64,000 bases of DNA from an uncultured Verrucomicrobiota bacterium (GCA_903848465.1 CAINGK010000099.1:23668-87667), one strand, 5' to 3'; positions 17,230-27,596 are shown, counted from the stretch's first letter. The notes: generated by a model from the sequence alone, not told the origin. Numbers and translations: made by a program.

Positions 17230-19872
17230 ATGAGCCGAGCCGCCGCTGTCGCCCGTCCTAATCGCGCCCGATCCACGGACGAGAAGGAAAGCCCATGGAA
17301 TGATGTCTTTGGCATCCTCCTGCTGATGGTCGCGGCCATGCTGCTGCTGGCACTGGTGTCGTATGATCCGCGCGACATGCCGTCTTGGTCCTTTCTGGCC
17401 TTGTCCGAGTATTCCGGGGATGTGACGCACAATTTCGTTGGCCGCGTAGGCGCGCTGGTGGCGGGTCACATGCTCTGGCTCATGGGCTACGCGGCCTATC
17501 TGCTGCCCTTTAGCATGACGTGGTTTGGCGTGTGCAAACTGCACTCCAAGATGAAGATCACCCGTGAAGCCTGGCTGGGCGTGGCGGTCATGATCATCAG
17601 TGGTGCTGCGCTGCTGGAGGTGCAGAATTTGCTGAATGAGCGCGATCACTTCACCCCGCTGGGCGGTGCAGGCGGCCTGGGCCATGTGATCGGTGGCAGC
17701 ATCTTGAAAAATCTGCTCGGCAAGGTGGGGTCCAGTCTGGTGCTCGGCACTGTTTACATCGGAGGCCTCTTTCTTGTGACGGGCCAGCATCCGCTGACGG
17801 TCCTGCAAAACATCCGTGCCGAACTGACGCGCTGGAAGACGGAGCGCGAGGCGCAGCGGCTGATCGACGAAAAGCTTGCGGAAGAGGCGGCGCACACCAT
17901 TCCTGGTACGTTGACGCCGGTGCCGGAAGGGCTGCGGAAGAAGAAAAGGGGCACGGCAGAACTGCGTGGGGACACGCCTGCTGCTACGGCCACCAACATG
18001 GAACTGCCGCTCAAGTTTGATCCGCCACCACCGAAGATCATCGACTCTTCGATCTCCCGTGCTCATGAGGACCGTTCGGACAAACCGAAGCTGGCCGAGG
18101 TCTGGGAACAGAAGCGTGCGCAGAAGATGGAGCAGGCGCCGCATGGCTCGCTGGGAAATCTGACCAAGCTATTCAAGGACTACAAGCTGCCCTCCATGGA
18201 GCTGCTGAAGTGGCCTGAGGAGACGCATCGCGCTCCTACGGACAAGAGCGAGCTGCTTGGCATCCAGGCTACGATTGTCAAAGCGCTGGCCAGTTTCGGC
18301 ATCAGCGTGGAGCCGGGGGACATCACCCGTGGCCCGGCGATCACCCGCTATGAAGTACGTCCCGTCGATGGTCTGCGCGTGAGCCGCATTGCCAATCTTG
18401 ATGCGGACATTGCCCGTGCGACGCGTGCTGAGCGTATCAACATCCTGGCACCGATTCCTGGCAAGGACACTGTCGGCATCGAGTTGGCAAACTCGGAGAA
18501 GACCATCGTGCCGCTGCGTGAACTGCTGGAAGACGATGTCTTCGTCAACGGCAAGTCCAAGCTGCCCGTCGCACTGGGCAAGGACGTGTATGGAAAGACG
18601 ATCATCGGCGATCTCGCGGCCATGCCGCATCTGCTCGTCGCGGGTGCCACCGGCAGTGGTAAGAGCGTGTGCATCAACAGCATCATCACCAGCCTGATCT
18701 GTCGCTTTGCGCCGGATGAGCTGCGCTTCATCATGATCGATCCCAAGGTCGTGGAAATGCAGAACTACGAAGAGCTGCCCCATCTCGCGCTGCCGGTGGT
18801 GACGGACCCCAAGAAGGCGCTGCTGGCCCTGCGCTGGGTGGTCAAGGAGATGGAGAACCGCTACCAGATCTTTGCGCAGGAAGGCTGCCGTAATTTCGAA
18901 GCCTTCAACAACCGCAATATCAAACGCAAGGCCGAGGCTGATGCCGCCCGTGCCGCGCGCAATGCCGCTGCTGCTGCCACGGCAGTGCCTGCGGCCACCG
19001 CAGTCAAGACCAAGCCCAAGACCAAGGCGGGAGTGGATGACGCCCGCGTCTCCGCCGCTTTCGCTGAAGAAGCTGCTCTGGAAAACGAGGCACCGAAGAC
19101 CGCTGAAGTCGGCACGGTGGATGGCGACAACGAACTGCGCGACGCCAGCGGCACCTGGCTCGGCGATTCCCAGCCCCCGCCGCCGCGCAAGCAAGAGGTC
19201 GTCATTCCTGACACGATGCCCTACATCGTCGTCATCGTGGACGAGTTGGCGGATTTGATGCAGACCGCACCTGCGGATATTGAAGTGGCCATCGCTCGCA
19301 TCACCCAGATGGCGCGTGCGGCAGGCATTCACCTCATTGTCGCCACGCAGACCCCGCGTGCGGACGTCATCACCGGCGTCATCAAGGCAAACATCCCGAC
19401 GCGCATCGCGTTTCAGGTGTCCTCCGCGCTCGACAGCCGCGTCATTCTCGACCGCAAAGGCGCGGAAAATCTCGTTGGCAAAGGTGACATGCTTTACGTG
19501 CCGCCCGGCGGTGCGCAGCCCATTCGCAGCCAGGGCGCGCTGGTCACCGATGACGAAATCCATGCGCTGGTGCAGCATTGTGTCGCGCAGGGCAAGCCGG
19601 TCTTTGATGTCAAAGTCGATGACGAAAGCGGTGAGTTTGGCGATGATGAAGATGAGGATGGAGACGGCGTCAGCTCCGATGAGCAGGAGTGCCTGGAGAA
19701 GTGCCTGGAAGTCATCCGTCAGGAAAAGAAAGCCAGCACCAGCCTGCTGCAGCGCCGCCTACGCCTCGGCTACGGCAAAGCCGCCCGCATGATCGACATT
19801 CTCGAAGACCGTGGGATTATTGGGCCGGGTGAGGGTGCCAAGCCGCGCGAGATTTTGGTGCAGATGGATTAG
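17230..19872 (+). CDS. ftsK: DNA translocase FtsK/SpoIIIE
   Basis: Pumps chromosomal DNA through the division septum and activates XerCD recombination at dif. The start ATG at 17230 (MSRAAAVARPNR) follows a TTCTTGCC context; an upstream ATG adds an odd hydrophobic lead. Domains: N-terminal four-helix membrane part (about 30-185), linker to about 320, motor with Walker A GATGSGKSVCIN (Lys near 478) and Walker B YIVVIVDELADLM (Asp near 670), and the winged-helix gamma domain at the C-terminus (LLQRRLRLGYGKAARMIDIL). The Walker A to Walker B distance is about 192 residues against about 125 in E. coli and B. subtilis, because of an Ala/Lys-rich insert at about 570-650. The last codons (EILVQMD) recur at 20249. 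Confidence 0.96.
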   Translation: MSRAAAVARPNRARSTDEKESPWNDVFGILLLMVAAMLLLALVSYDPRDMPSWSFLALSEYSGDVTHNFVGRVGALVAGHMLWLMGYAAYLLPFSMTWFGVCKLHSKMKITREAWLGVAVMIISGAALLEVQNLLNERDHFTPLGGAGGLGHVIGGSILKNLLGKVGSSLVLGTVYIGGLFLVTGQHPLTVLQNIRAELTRWKTEREAQRLIDEKLAEEAAHTIPGTLTPVPEGLRKKKRGTAELRGDTPAATATNMELPLKFDPPPPKIIDSSISRAHEDRSDKPKLAEVWEQKRAQKMEQAPHGSLGNLTKLFKDYKLPSMELLKWPEETHRAPTDKSELLGIQATIVKALASFGISVEPGDITRGPAITRYEVRPVDGLRVSRIANLDADIARATRAERINILAPIPGKDTVGIELANSEKTIVPLRELLEDDVFVNGKSKLPVALGKDVYGKTIIGDLAAMPHLLVAGATGSGKSVCINSIITSLICRFAPDELRFIMIDPKVVEMQNYEELPHLALPVVTDPKKALLALRWVVKEMENRYQIFAQEGCRNFEAFNNRNIKRKAEADAARAARNAAAAATAVPAATAVKTKPKTKAGVDDARVSAAFAEEAALENEAPKTAEVGTVDGDNELRDASGTWLGDSQPPPPRKQEVVIPDTMPYIVVIVDELADLMQTAPADIEVAIARITQMARAAGIHLIVATQTPRADVITGVIKANIPTRIAFQVSSALDSRVILDRKGAENLVGKGDMLYVPPGGAQPIRSQGALVTDDEIHALVQHCVAQGKPVFDVKVDDESGEFGDDEDEDGDGVSSDEQECLEKCLEVIRQEKKASTSLLQRRLRLGYGKAARMIDILEDRGIIGPGEGAKPREILVQMD

Positions 19873-19911
19873 CGGCGCGGTGCTTTCATAAAGCGTCTCT
19901 TTTACATTGCT

Positions 19912-20205
19912 ATGAAACGGAGAATCAAAATCTTGATGGGTGGTCTCGGTTTCGTGCTTCTCGGTGTTTTGTGCTTCGTGGTTCTTGCTGATGCGGTTTC
20001 AGTGGAGACACTGAGCAGGATTTCAGTTGGCATGACACGGGTCGAAGTTGAGACCATTATTGGTGCGTCGGAGCACATTCGACAAGGGAGTGGCGGTTCT
20101 TCAACCTATTACTATGGGGGGCTTCAGAGATTGAGATGGTGCAGCGTTGAGATACCGTTTGGGGCTGATGGCCGGGTTGCAGGGAGTGTTTTCCATGACC
20201 ACTGA
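19912..20205 (+). CDS. Small membrane-anchored BamE/SmpA-like protein
   Basis: A 97-residue protein with one N-terminal hydrophobic helix (about residues 8-28) and a small exported domain: SVETLSRISVGMTRVEVETI is the helix-turn pattern of the BamE/SmpA-like fold, followed by a short beta region ending GADGRVAGSVFHDH. It lacks a lipobox cysteine, so it is not a standard BamE. It lies between the true 3' end of ftsK and a second copy of the ftsK terminal codons, so it may be an inserted gene. Its function is not known. Confidence 0.6.
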   Translation: MKRRIKILMGGLGFVLLGVLCFVVLADAVSVETLSRISVGMTRVEVETIIGASEHIRQGSGGSSTYYYGGLQRLRWCSVEIPFGADGRVAGSVFHDH

Positions 20206-20236
20206 GGCACCTGACTGGCAGTGGGTGAGCCGCAGG

Positions 20237-20272
20237 GCCATGAATCCTGAGATTCTCGTCCAGATGGACTAA
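20237..20272 (+). pseudogene. Second copy of the ftsK terminal codons
   Basis: The frame reads A-M-N-P-E-I-L-V-Q-M-D-stop; ftsK ends A-K-P-R-E-I-L-V-Q-M-D-stop. The last seven codons plus stop are identical as protein but four of eight codons differ (CTC for TTG, GTC for GTG, GAC for GAT, TAA for TAG). Such purely synonymous change suggests the two ends come from two diverged functional ftsK genes rather than from a recent local duplication. Confidence 0.65.
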
Positions 20273-20305
20273 ACTGCCGCGCAAACCGTCCCCATTCATG
20301 CTCTC

Positions 20306-20545
20306 GCATCGCGTAGCGATGCCAGCGCTGTTTTACGCAGTTCCCCCCCAGCCGCCATAGCGCCCCTGCATGGAACGATGACACGGGAGGCAGTGTGTGT
20401 GAGGGAAAAGAAGGGCGCGGATCGGACGCTTGCGCTGGCATCGCTCCGCGATGCACCGGCGTTTGCGGGTGCTGCGCGCATGAACGAGGGGTGTCGCTTC
20501 GCTCAACCCCTCGCTACCGGCTTCGATGGCTCTGCCATCAGGGCA
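20306..20545. repeat. Intergenic hairpin cluster, repeat D copy 1
   Basis: It contains GCATCGC-GTA-GCGATGC (20306-20322), GCATCGC-TCC-GCGATGC (20438-20454), CGAGGGGT...ACCCCTCG (20485-20513) and GATGGC-TCT-GCCATC (20525-20539). The part from 20438 onward matches 61903-62007, where the loops read TAC and TCC. No coding frame is credible. Confidence 0.75.
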
Positions 20546-20699
20546 TGGCTCCGCCATCGGTGGGGTGCGGCCTTTCTCGAACCAAGGATGCGCAGGATGG
20601 ACGGGTTCACGTCACACAGCGTCTTGTTTCACCGGTGCCAGGAAGACCGCCAGGTCTGTCCACCAGCGCTTTCCAGAAATCAGTTTTGGGATTTGCCAT

Positions 20700-20768
20700 G
20701 TTGCCGCGCATCACAGACCTTCATTTTGAGGAGGTTCACTTTTGAAGATTTGTGACGCGCGTCAGTAT
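20700..20768. mobile_element. Minimal MITE-like palindrome
   Basis: The left arm GCGCATCACAGACCTTCA and the right arm TGAAGATTTGTGACGCGC are imperfect complements separated by about 20 bases. The arms match the inverted ends of the 13577-14090 element (CATCACAAACTTTCATTTTG on the left). It looks like the same element with its middle deleted. It overlaps only non-coding DNA upstream of moxR. Confidence 0.6.
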
Positions 20769-20810
20769 AACCACCCTTGCGCAATCGGAGCCGCTGGCGA
20801 GAATCGCCCC

Positions 20811-21800
<990 letters not shown>

Positions 21801-21825
21801 GGAGAGAAATGACGAAACCAGCTCG

Positions 21826-22497
21826 TTAGCGTTTAAACGCCCGCTTTCTATTCTGCCTTCGCCACTCTGCGACTCGGATGGCATCGCACAGCATTAAAAA
21901 CCAGATCAGCAGTCCTCCGGCCAGCATGGCGAGAGGGAGGTAGGGGGTGGGGGTGGTATCGTCATCCAAAATCACAAAATCATCAGCCAGCGGTAGGTTC
22001 AGTTTAGCCAGTCTGAAGCGTGTGATAAAATCGGAAACGATGCCGAAACGGATCAGGCCTGAGATGTCCTTTTGCATGAACAGCTTGTCTGCTTGCTGTG
22101 AAGCGACATCCATCGTCTTTTGCTTCGTGCCGCCGTACTCTCTGAGCTTTTTCAACGCCGATTCGACGGCATCGTCCTCCGTGGCAAGCAGGATGTGAAT
22201 CGGTTCATTCATGGAGTGCCCGTTGGGTCGCACAGGAATAAAAATTTCAGAGATATTTCCCATCCATGACTTGTAGGCTGCTTCCGTGAGACTCACTTCG
22301 GCATCCCTCAGGATAAGCCACTTGGCGTCCGGTTTCTTGGCAATAAAATCAGTCGTCGTGATTTCTACGGCTTCGCGGTTGGTCAGAGTCACGTAGATCC
22401 CCTGGCATCCGGCTATTACCAGGAGGAGCGCGGTAAAGTGACCGAGGAAGCCCAAGCTGGTCAGTCCCCTTGGATGACGGTGATGGTGGATTTTCAT
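21826..22497 (-). CDS. Membrane protein with periplasmic domain, unknown
   Basis: A 223-residue protein with a histidine-rich start (MKIHHHRHPRG), a first membrane helix (about 15-37), an extracytoplasmic domain of about 140 residues, and a second helix (about 185-205, LAMLAGGLLIWFLMLCDAI) followed by a basic tail RRQNRKRAFKR, so both ends are cytosolic. The central domain contains DFIAKKPDAKWLILRDAEVS, similar in feel to small sensor or adaptor proteins, but no family is recognised. It is convergent with moxR and about 85 bases from the esterase stop. Confidence 0.6.
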   Translation of the reverse strand: MKIHHHRHPRGLTSLGFLGHFTALLLVIAGCQGIYVTLTNREAVEITTTDFIAKKPDAKWLILRDAEVSLTEAAYKSWMGNISEIFIPVRPNGHSMNEPIHILLATEDDAVESALKKLREYGGTKQKTMDVASQQADKLFMQKDISGLIRFGIVSDFITRFRLAKLNLPLADDFVILDDDTTPTPYLPLAMLAGGLLIWFLMLCDAIRVAEWRRQNRKRAFKR

Positions 22498-22581
22498 GCG
22501 GCCTTCCGCCTACCTAAAAAGCTTAACATGCGCAAGGCCATTTCTTGGCCCATCTGCAAAAATCTGTTCTGGGCCTCTTGT

Positions 22582-23415
22582 TTACTTCAGCGTTTTGCGC
22601 AGCCAGGCGATCATTTGCGCCTGATAGTCCGAGCCCAGCTTTTCCCAGCCGCCCATGCCATGGATGCCGCCAGCGACGGTGATGGTCTCACACGTATTGC
22701 CTGCCGCTTTCATCTTCGCTTCAAAGTTCACGCTCTGCGAGATCGGCACGGTTTCGTCCTTGTCGCCGTGGATTTGCAGGAAGGGTGGCAGACCTGGGTG
22801 AATGTGGTTCATGGGCGAAATGTCCGCCAGTTTTTGCCACGTCGCGTCATTGAGTTCTTCCGTGCCGATGAGTCCACCGAGGCCACCGAGCGCGTTGCGC
22901 CGCTTCACCTGTACTGCCAGATCATGCGGGGCATAAAACGGCACCACCGCCGCCACGCGGGTTTCCCCTTCGCCCGTGACTCCGGCCCAGGAGACGAGGT
23001 GCCCGCCGGCGGATTCGCCGATGAGCGCGATGCGGTTCACATTGACTTTGTATTCCGCCGCATGCGCCTTCACCCACTTGATCGCGCTGGCCACATCATC
23101 GGCACAGGCTGGCCACGCATGCTGCGGCGCGAGGCGGTAGTTGATGGTGAACCATGTGAAGCCCGCTTTTGAGAGCGGCTCAAACAGCGGCTTGATGAAC
23201 GAATGCTTGTCCCCCTTCGTGAAGCCACCGCCATGCACGAGGATGCAGGTGGAAAACGGTCCCTCACCCTCTGGTGTAAACGCATCGAGCGTCAGCGAGA
23301 CGTCGCCCGCTTTGGCGAATTCAATGTCCTGCTTCAGGCCGGGCATGGAGAATGGTTTGTCGGCGGCAGGGAGGGCGGTGGTCAGGAGCAGAGCGAGTAG
23401 AAGCGCGGATTTCAT
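22582..23415 (-). CDS. Secreted alpha/beta-hydrolase (HSL/esterase-lipase type)
   Basis: A 277-residue exported carboxylesterase-like hydrolase. The ATG at 23415 gives MKSALLLALLLTTALPAADK, a signal peptide; an ATG four codons upstream is less good. The fold motifs are visible: oxyanion-hole HGGGF, nucleophile serine in ALIGESAGGHLVSW, acid in IHGDKDETVP and catalytic histidine in GGIHGMGGW near the C-terminus. Planctomycetes and Verrucomicrobia have many such secreted esterases, often near sulfatases, but none is near here. Substrate unknown. Confidence 0.88.
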   Translation of the reverse strand: MKSALLLALLLTTALPAADKPFSMPGLKQDIEFAKAGDVSLTLDAFTPEGEGPFSTCILVHGGGFTKGDKHSFIKPLFEPLSKAGFTWFTINYRLAPQHAWPACADDVASAIKWVKAHAAEYKVNVNRIALIGESAGGHLVSWAGVTGEGETRVAAVVPFYAPHDLAVQVKRRNALGGLGGLIGTEELNDATWQKLADISPMNHIHPGLPPFLQIHGDKDETVPISQSVNFEAKMKAAGNTCETITVAGGIHGMGGWEKLGSDYQAQMIAWLRKTLK

Positions 23416-23672
23416 GGTGCGTAACAAACGACATTGGCGTCCCAGATTATCGTCAATTCATTCATCTTCGCTCTGCTGAGGCTGTGCGAAACAGACCCTA
23501 CGGGTGTGTTGATCAAAGGCTGCGAAAGTTGAAGGTAGAACTGGTGAGCTCCGAGTGGGATCAGTGCCAGGATGCAATTAGGAACAACAGGTTTACCTCG
23601 GCACACTGCCAGTCTGATCAATCAGAATGCGCGACTCAACTGATCGAGCAGTTGAGCTTTGGATGTATCGCC

Positions 23673-24773
23673 TCACACCAGCCTCACATACCGCCGCCCT
23701 GGCAGCGCGCGTATCAGCCGCTTCATCTCCAGTCGCATCAGCGTGGCTGATACTGTCGCAGTGGTCAGGCCTGAATCCGTGGTGATGTCGTTGATGTGGG
23801 CTTCTTCGGTGCTGATGGACTTGTAGAGGATTTCTTCCTCCAGCGTGAGCGTGACGACAGGGCGGGTTTCTTGCACCAGCGGGGCTTTGGGCGCGGTGGG
23901 GAAGAGGGTCATGAGGTCGTCGAGCACATCGGCTCCATCCATGATGAGCTTGGCCCCTTGCTGAATGAGGCGGTTGCAACCAGCGGAGGTCGGTTTGTCG
24001 ATGGGGCCGGGCACGGCATAGACGGTGCGGCCCTGCTCGGTGGCCTGCTGCGCGGTGATGAGGGAACCGCTGCGCAGCGGGGCCTCGACGACGATCAAAC
24101 CGCAGCACCAACCGGCGACGATGCGGTTGCGGTAGGGAAAGGTTTGTTTGTCGGCCACGCGATCCACGGGGTACTCGCTGACCACCGCGCCGTTTTGCGC
24201 GATGCGCTCGGCAAGGGCCATGTTCTCTGGCGGATACAGTTTGCCGATGCCAGAGCCGATGACGGCGACGGTGCGGCCTTTGGCGGCCAGCGCGGCCTCA
24301 TGCGCGGCGGTGTCGATGCCACGGGCGAGCCCGCTCACGACGGTGTAGCCAGCGTAGGCGATCTGGAAGCTGAGCTTCTTGGTGGTGCTGAGGCCGTAGT
24401 TCGTGGCATGGCGACTGCCGACGACGCCGAGGGCGTTGTGATCGCGTTTGGTGAGCTCACCCCAGACGGTGAGGACAAGCGGCGGGTTGTAGATCTCGCG
24501 TAGCAGCGGCGGGTAGAGTTCGTCTTCCTGCGTGAGCAGGGTGAGGTCGCGCTCTTGGAGTTTTTTGAGTTCGCCCGCGAGATCGACCTGCGCTTCCCAG
24601 GTGGCGATGTTCTCGGCCTGATTGAGACCGAAGCCTTCGATCTGGAGGATGTCGCTGGTTTTGGCGCTGAGGATGCGCTCAGGGCTGCCAAAGTGCTGCA
24701 ATAATTTGCGCACACGCACGGGACCGACCTGCGGGAGCAGGTTCAGTACGAGCCAAGCCTCGGTGCGGGTCAT
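23673..24773 (-). CDS. dprA: DNA processing protein DprA
   Basis: DprA loads RecA on incoming single-stranded DNA during natural transformation. The 366-residue protein has an N-terminal helix-hairpin-helix/SAM-like part (LPQVGPVRVRKLLQHFG), the Rossmann domain with LGVVGSRHATNYG, SGLARGIDTAAHEAAL, AVIGSGI and FPYRNRIVAG, and a C-terminal winged helix (about 300-366). It is complete and normal in length. Its presence means the organism may take up DNA, which bears on the small-insert pattern seen here, although DprA alone does not prove competence. Confidence 0.95.
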   Translation of the reverse strand: MTRTEAWLVLNLLPQVGPVRVRKLLQHFGSPERILSAKTSDILQIEGFGLNQAENIATWEAQVDLAGELKKLQERDLTLLTQEDELYPPLLREIYNPPLVLTVWGELTKRDHNALGVVGSRHATNYGLSTTKKLSFQIAYAGYTVVSGLARGIDTAAHEAALAAKGRTVAVIGSGIGKLYPPENMALAERIAQNGAVVSEYPVDRVADKQTFPYRNRIVAGWCCGLIVVEAPLRSGSLITAQQATEQGRTVYAVPGPIDKPTSAGCNRLIQQGAKLIMDGADVLDDLMTLFPTAPKAPLVQETRPVVTLTLEEEILYKSISTEEAHINDITTDSGLTTATVSATLMRLEMKRLIRALPGRRYVRLV

Positions 24774-24789
24774 TGCAGCACGCTATGGC

Positions 24790-25302
24790 TTAGGCAGCGG
24801 TGGTGGCAGCTTGGCCGTTTTTTGCGGCAGCAGCGGCGGATTCTGGCAGGGCCACGTTCGTCTGTGCCGAGCCGGAACCGATGAGCTTGCGGAAGATCTT
24901 CTGCGGGAAGGACTGGCCCTTCTCCTCGTTTTCCAACTGGCCAAGAGCGGCCGATTTGGCCATCTCCCACGCCGGGGCAAAGCCGGGGGCGCTGATGACC
25001 ATCTGCTTTTCGGCGCGGGCCAGGATTTCCAGCTCGCGCTGCATCTTGTTCTCGGGGCGCTCGTTGAGGCGGGCGATCTGCATGCGCAGGTTTTCGTTTT
25101 CCTGCTTCAGCGCGGTGCGTTCTTTGTTGATGTCCTGGCTTTGCTTGGAGTCGAGGTCCAGCTTGTCGCTGAGCATGTTTTTGTAGCGCTTGAGTTCGCG
25201 CTTGGTCTTCCAGTGCCCCCAGAGGGATTGAACGAGAAAAATGCCGCAGAACACGAGGCCGTAGATGAAAGTATTCTGGGGGGAGAGGAGGTCTTTGAAC
25301 AT
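24790..25302 (-). CDS. Membrane-anchored coiled-coil protein, unknown
   Basis: A 170-residue protein with one N-terminal hydrophobic segment (about 10-28, TFIYGLVFCGIFLVQSL), a coiled coil of about 60 residues (KQENENLRMQIARLNERPEN), a conserved-looking middle (ISAPGFAPAWEMAKSAALGQ), and an Ala-rich tail. The gene ends 17 bases upstream of dprA in the same direction and is probably co-transcribed. No family name is known to me; its design resembles small envelope proteins of the phylum. Confidence 0.65.
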   Translation of the reverse strand: MFKDLLSPQNTFIYGLVFCGIFLVQSLWGHWKTKRELKRYKNMLSDKLDLDSKQSQDINKERTALKQENENLRMQIARLNERPENKMQRELEILARAEKQMVISAPGFAPAWEMAKSAALGQLENEEKGQSFPQKIFRKLIGSGSAQTNVALPESAAAAAKNGQAATTAA

Positions 25303-25462
25303 GGCTGGATAAAACTAACGCATGCCCCGGCGTGTGCAACCGGGCAAAAAGGCCGGGGACTGGGGGCAGGCAAAGGCTACGAACTTCAAAGCTCCTGAGA
25401 TGCAGTGTGGAAGTCTGGTTGCATCCCGCAGCGGCTTCGCCTAGATGCGGGGTAGATTTCCC

Positions 25463-26173
25463 ATGCCCCACGCCCTTCTTCTCAAATTTCCTGGAACCAA
25501 TTGCGATGCCGAAACCGCTCGTGCCTTGGAGGCGGCGGGATTCACTGCGGAGGTGCTGCCAGTGGCGCTGCTCGAGCCTTCTTCTCTCGACAAGGCGCAG
25601 ATGATCGTGTTTTCCGGTGGCTTCAGCTACGGCGACTACGTAATGTCCGGCCGCATCGCGCAGCTCATCACGAAATCGAAGCTCGGCGACCAGTTGAAAA
25701 CCTTCGTGGACAAAGGCGGCTACGCCCTGGGAATTTGCAATGGCTTCCAAATCCTGACCCAGCTCGACCTTCTGCCCAAGGGCAGCCTGATTCACAACAC
25801 CAGCGGTCGCTTCATCTGCCGCTGGGTGGGCCTGAAGAAGTCCAAGACCAAGGCCAGCCCCTACCTCAGCAAGCTGCCCGAGAATTTCGAATTGCCCGTC
25901 GCCCATGCCGAAGGCCGCTTGGTCACCGAAGGGGACGCAGCCGCAGGCTATGTGAAATCCGGCCACGCCGCGCTGCTCTACGCCACCAATGTGAACGGCT
26001 CCACCAACGCCATTGCCGGACTGCAGGACGACACGGGCCGCGTCTTTGGCCTCATGCCGCACCCGGAGCGCTTCATCTTCAAGAGCCAGCATTACGATCC
26101 AGACTGGAGCGGGGACACCCAGTTTGGCTGGGGGCATTACCTCTTCCAGTCGGCCCGTGAGGCGCTGAACTGA
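25463..26173 (+). CDS. purQ: Phosphoribosylformylglycinamidine synthase subunit PurQ
   Basis: The glutaminase subunit of FGAM synthase in purine synthesis, feeding ammonia to PurL. The 236-residue class I amidotransferase starts MPHALLLKFPGTNCDAET, has the nucleophile cysteine in LGICNGFQIL, and His/Glu of the triad in LMPHPERFIF. The ATG at 25463 is chosen because the family starts there; an upstream in-frame start adds six residues. PurS and PurL are not adjacent. It is followed by an ABC permease 97 bases later. Confidence 0.94.
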   Translation: MPHALLLKFPGTNCDAETARALEAAGFTAEVLPVALLEPSSLDKAQMIVFSGGFSYGDYVMSGRIAQLITKSKLGDQLKTFVDKGGYALGICNGFQILTQLDLLPKGSLIHNTSGRFICRWVGLKKSKTKASPYLSKLPENFELPVAHAEGRLVTEGDAAAGYVKSGHAALLYATNVNGSTNAIAGLQDDTGRVFGLMPHPERFIFKSQHYDPDWSGDTQFGWGHYLFQSAREALN

Positions 26174-26270
26174 AAAGCAGCAGGGCGCAGCAAAAACTCG
26201 CGGGATTTTCAGCGACGGTGACTTCGTGGCAATTTCATGCGGCCGTGGCCGTATGACTCATACCCCCTGA

Positions 26271-27596
26271 ATGTCCTTTCTCGCCTCGCATCCGGTCCTT
26301 CGTCTCATCGCCTCGCCCCAGCATCTGTGGCGCACCCTGTCCCTGGGCATCAAGACCATCTGGCTGCACAAGCTGCGCTCCTTTCTGACAGCGCTCGGCG
26401 TGGTGTTTGGCGTGGCCTCCGTGGTGGCCATGCTCGCCATCGGTGAAGGGGCCAGCCATGAGGCGCAGGAGCAGATCCGCAAGCTCGGCAGCCAGAACAT
26501 CATCCTCCACAGCGTCAAGCCGCCAGACGGGCAGGGGTCCAGCGGCGAGTCTCGCAGCATGATCAGCGAATACGGCATCACCCTGCGCGACATCGAGCAG
26601 ATCCGCCAGACCGTGCCGGACATCCGCATCGTCGTCCCCAGTCGTCACATTTCGGAAAACATCTGGAATCTCGATCGCAGCGTGGACGGCCAAGTCATGG
26701 GCGTGCTGCCCGTCTATCCCGAGATGCGCAACCGCCGCGTCGTGCAGGGCCGATTCTTCAACGACCTCGAAATGCACGATCAAATCCCGGTCTGTGTCAT
26801 CAATCAGACGGTGGCCTCGCGTATCTTCCAACTCTCCACCCCCGTGGGCAAATCCGTCCGGGTCAAAGGCTTCTACTACAAGGTCATCGGCATCATCGAG
26901 GATGAAGGCCAATCCGTCGGCGCGGACTCTGGCGGCGCTGGTCACACGCCCGATGCGCAGGCGCAGATCATGATCCCATTCACCACGCTGATGGATCAGT
27001 ATGGCGAGGTCTTCTTCCGCTTCCGCACCGGGGGCTTCGAGGCTGAAAAAGTGCAGTTCCATGAGGCGGTCATTCGCGTCGATGACGTGAACAAGGTGGA
27101 AAGCCGCGCCGAGGCCATCCGCCATCTCATGACCAGCAACCACAAAAAGGAAGACTGGCGCATCATCGTCCCGGTGGAGCTGCTCAAGCAGGCCGAGCGC
27201 ACCAAGCAGATCTTCAGCATCGTGCTCGGCAGCATCGCCGCCATCTCGCTTCTCGTCGGTGGCATCGGCATCATGAACATCATGCTCGCCAGCGTCACCG
27301 AGCGCACCCGCGAGATCGGCATCCGCCGCGCCCTCGGCGCGCGCCAGAACGACATCGTCGTGCAGTTCCTCATCGAGACCGTCCTGCTCGCCGGTGTGGG
27401 CGGCGTGCTGGGAGTGGCCCTCGGTTTGAGCATCCCCCTAGCCGTGACCCATTTCGCCGGCGTCACCACCGTCATCAAAATGTGGTCCCCCATCCTCGCC
27501 TTCTCCATCTCCGTTTTTACCGGCATCGCCTTCGGCATCTACCCCGCAAGACGCGCCGCGCTGATGAATCCGGTGGAGGCGTTGCGGCATAATTAA
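26271..27596 (+). CDS. MacB-type ABC transporter permease
   Basis: A 441-residue inner-membrane permease of the MacB/LolCE superfamily. It shows one N-terminal helix (TALGVVFGVASVVAMLAIGE), a large periplasmic MacB_PCD domain (about 65-300), and three C-terminal helices with the MacB signature SLLVGGIGIMNIMLASVTER and IGIRRALGAR, ending YPARRAALMNPVEALRHN. Such permeases pump peptides, lipoproteins or toxins, using an ATPase and a membrane fusion protein. Neither partner is adjacent, and the gene has no fused ATPase domain, so the transporter must be assembled from elsewhere. Confidence 0.92.
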   Translation: MSFLASHPVLRLIASPQHLWRTLSLGIKTIWLHKLRSFLTALGVVFGVASVVAMLAIGEGASHEAQEQIRKLGSQNIILHSVKPPDGQGSSGESRSMISEYGITLRDIEQIRQTVPDIRIVVPSRHISENIWNLDRSVDGQVMGVLPVYPEMRNRRVVQGRFFNDLEMHDQIPVCVINQTVASRIFQLSTPVGKSVRVKGFYYKVIGIIEDEGQSVGADSGGAGHTPDAQAQIMIPFTTLMDQYGEVFFRFRTGGFEAEKVQFHEAVIRVDDVNKVESRAEAIRHLMTSNHKKEDWRIIVPVELLKQAERTKQIFSIVLGSIAAISLLVGGIGIMNIMLASVTERTREIGIRRALGARQNDIVVQFLIETVLLAGVGGVLGVALGLSIPLAVTHFAGVTTVIKMWSPILAFSISVFTGIAFGIYPARRAALMNPVEALRHN

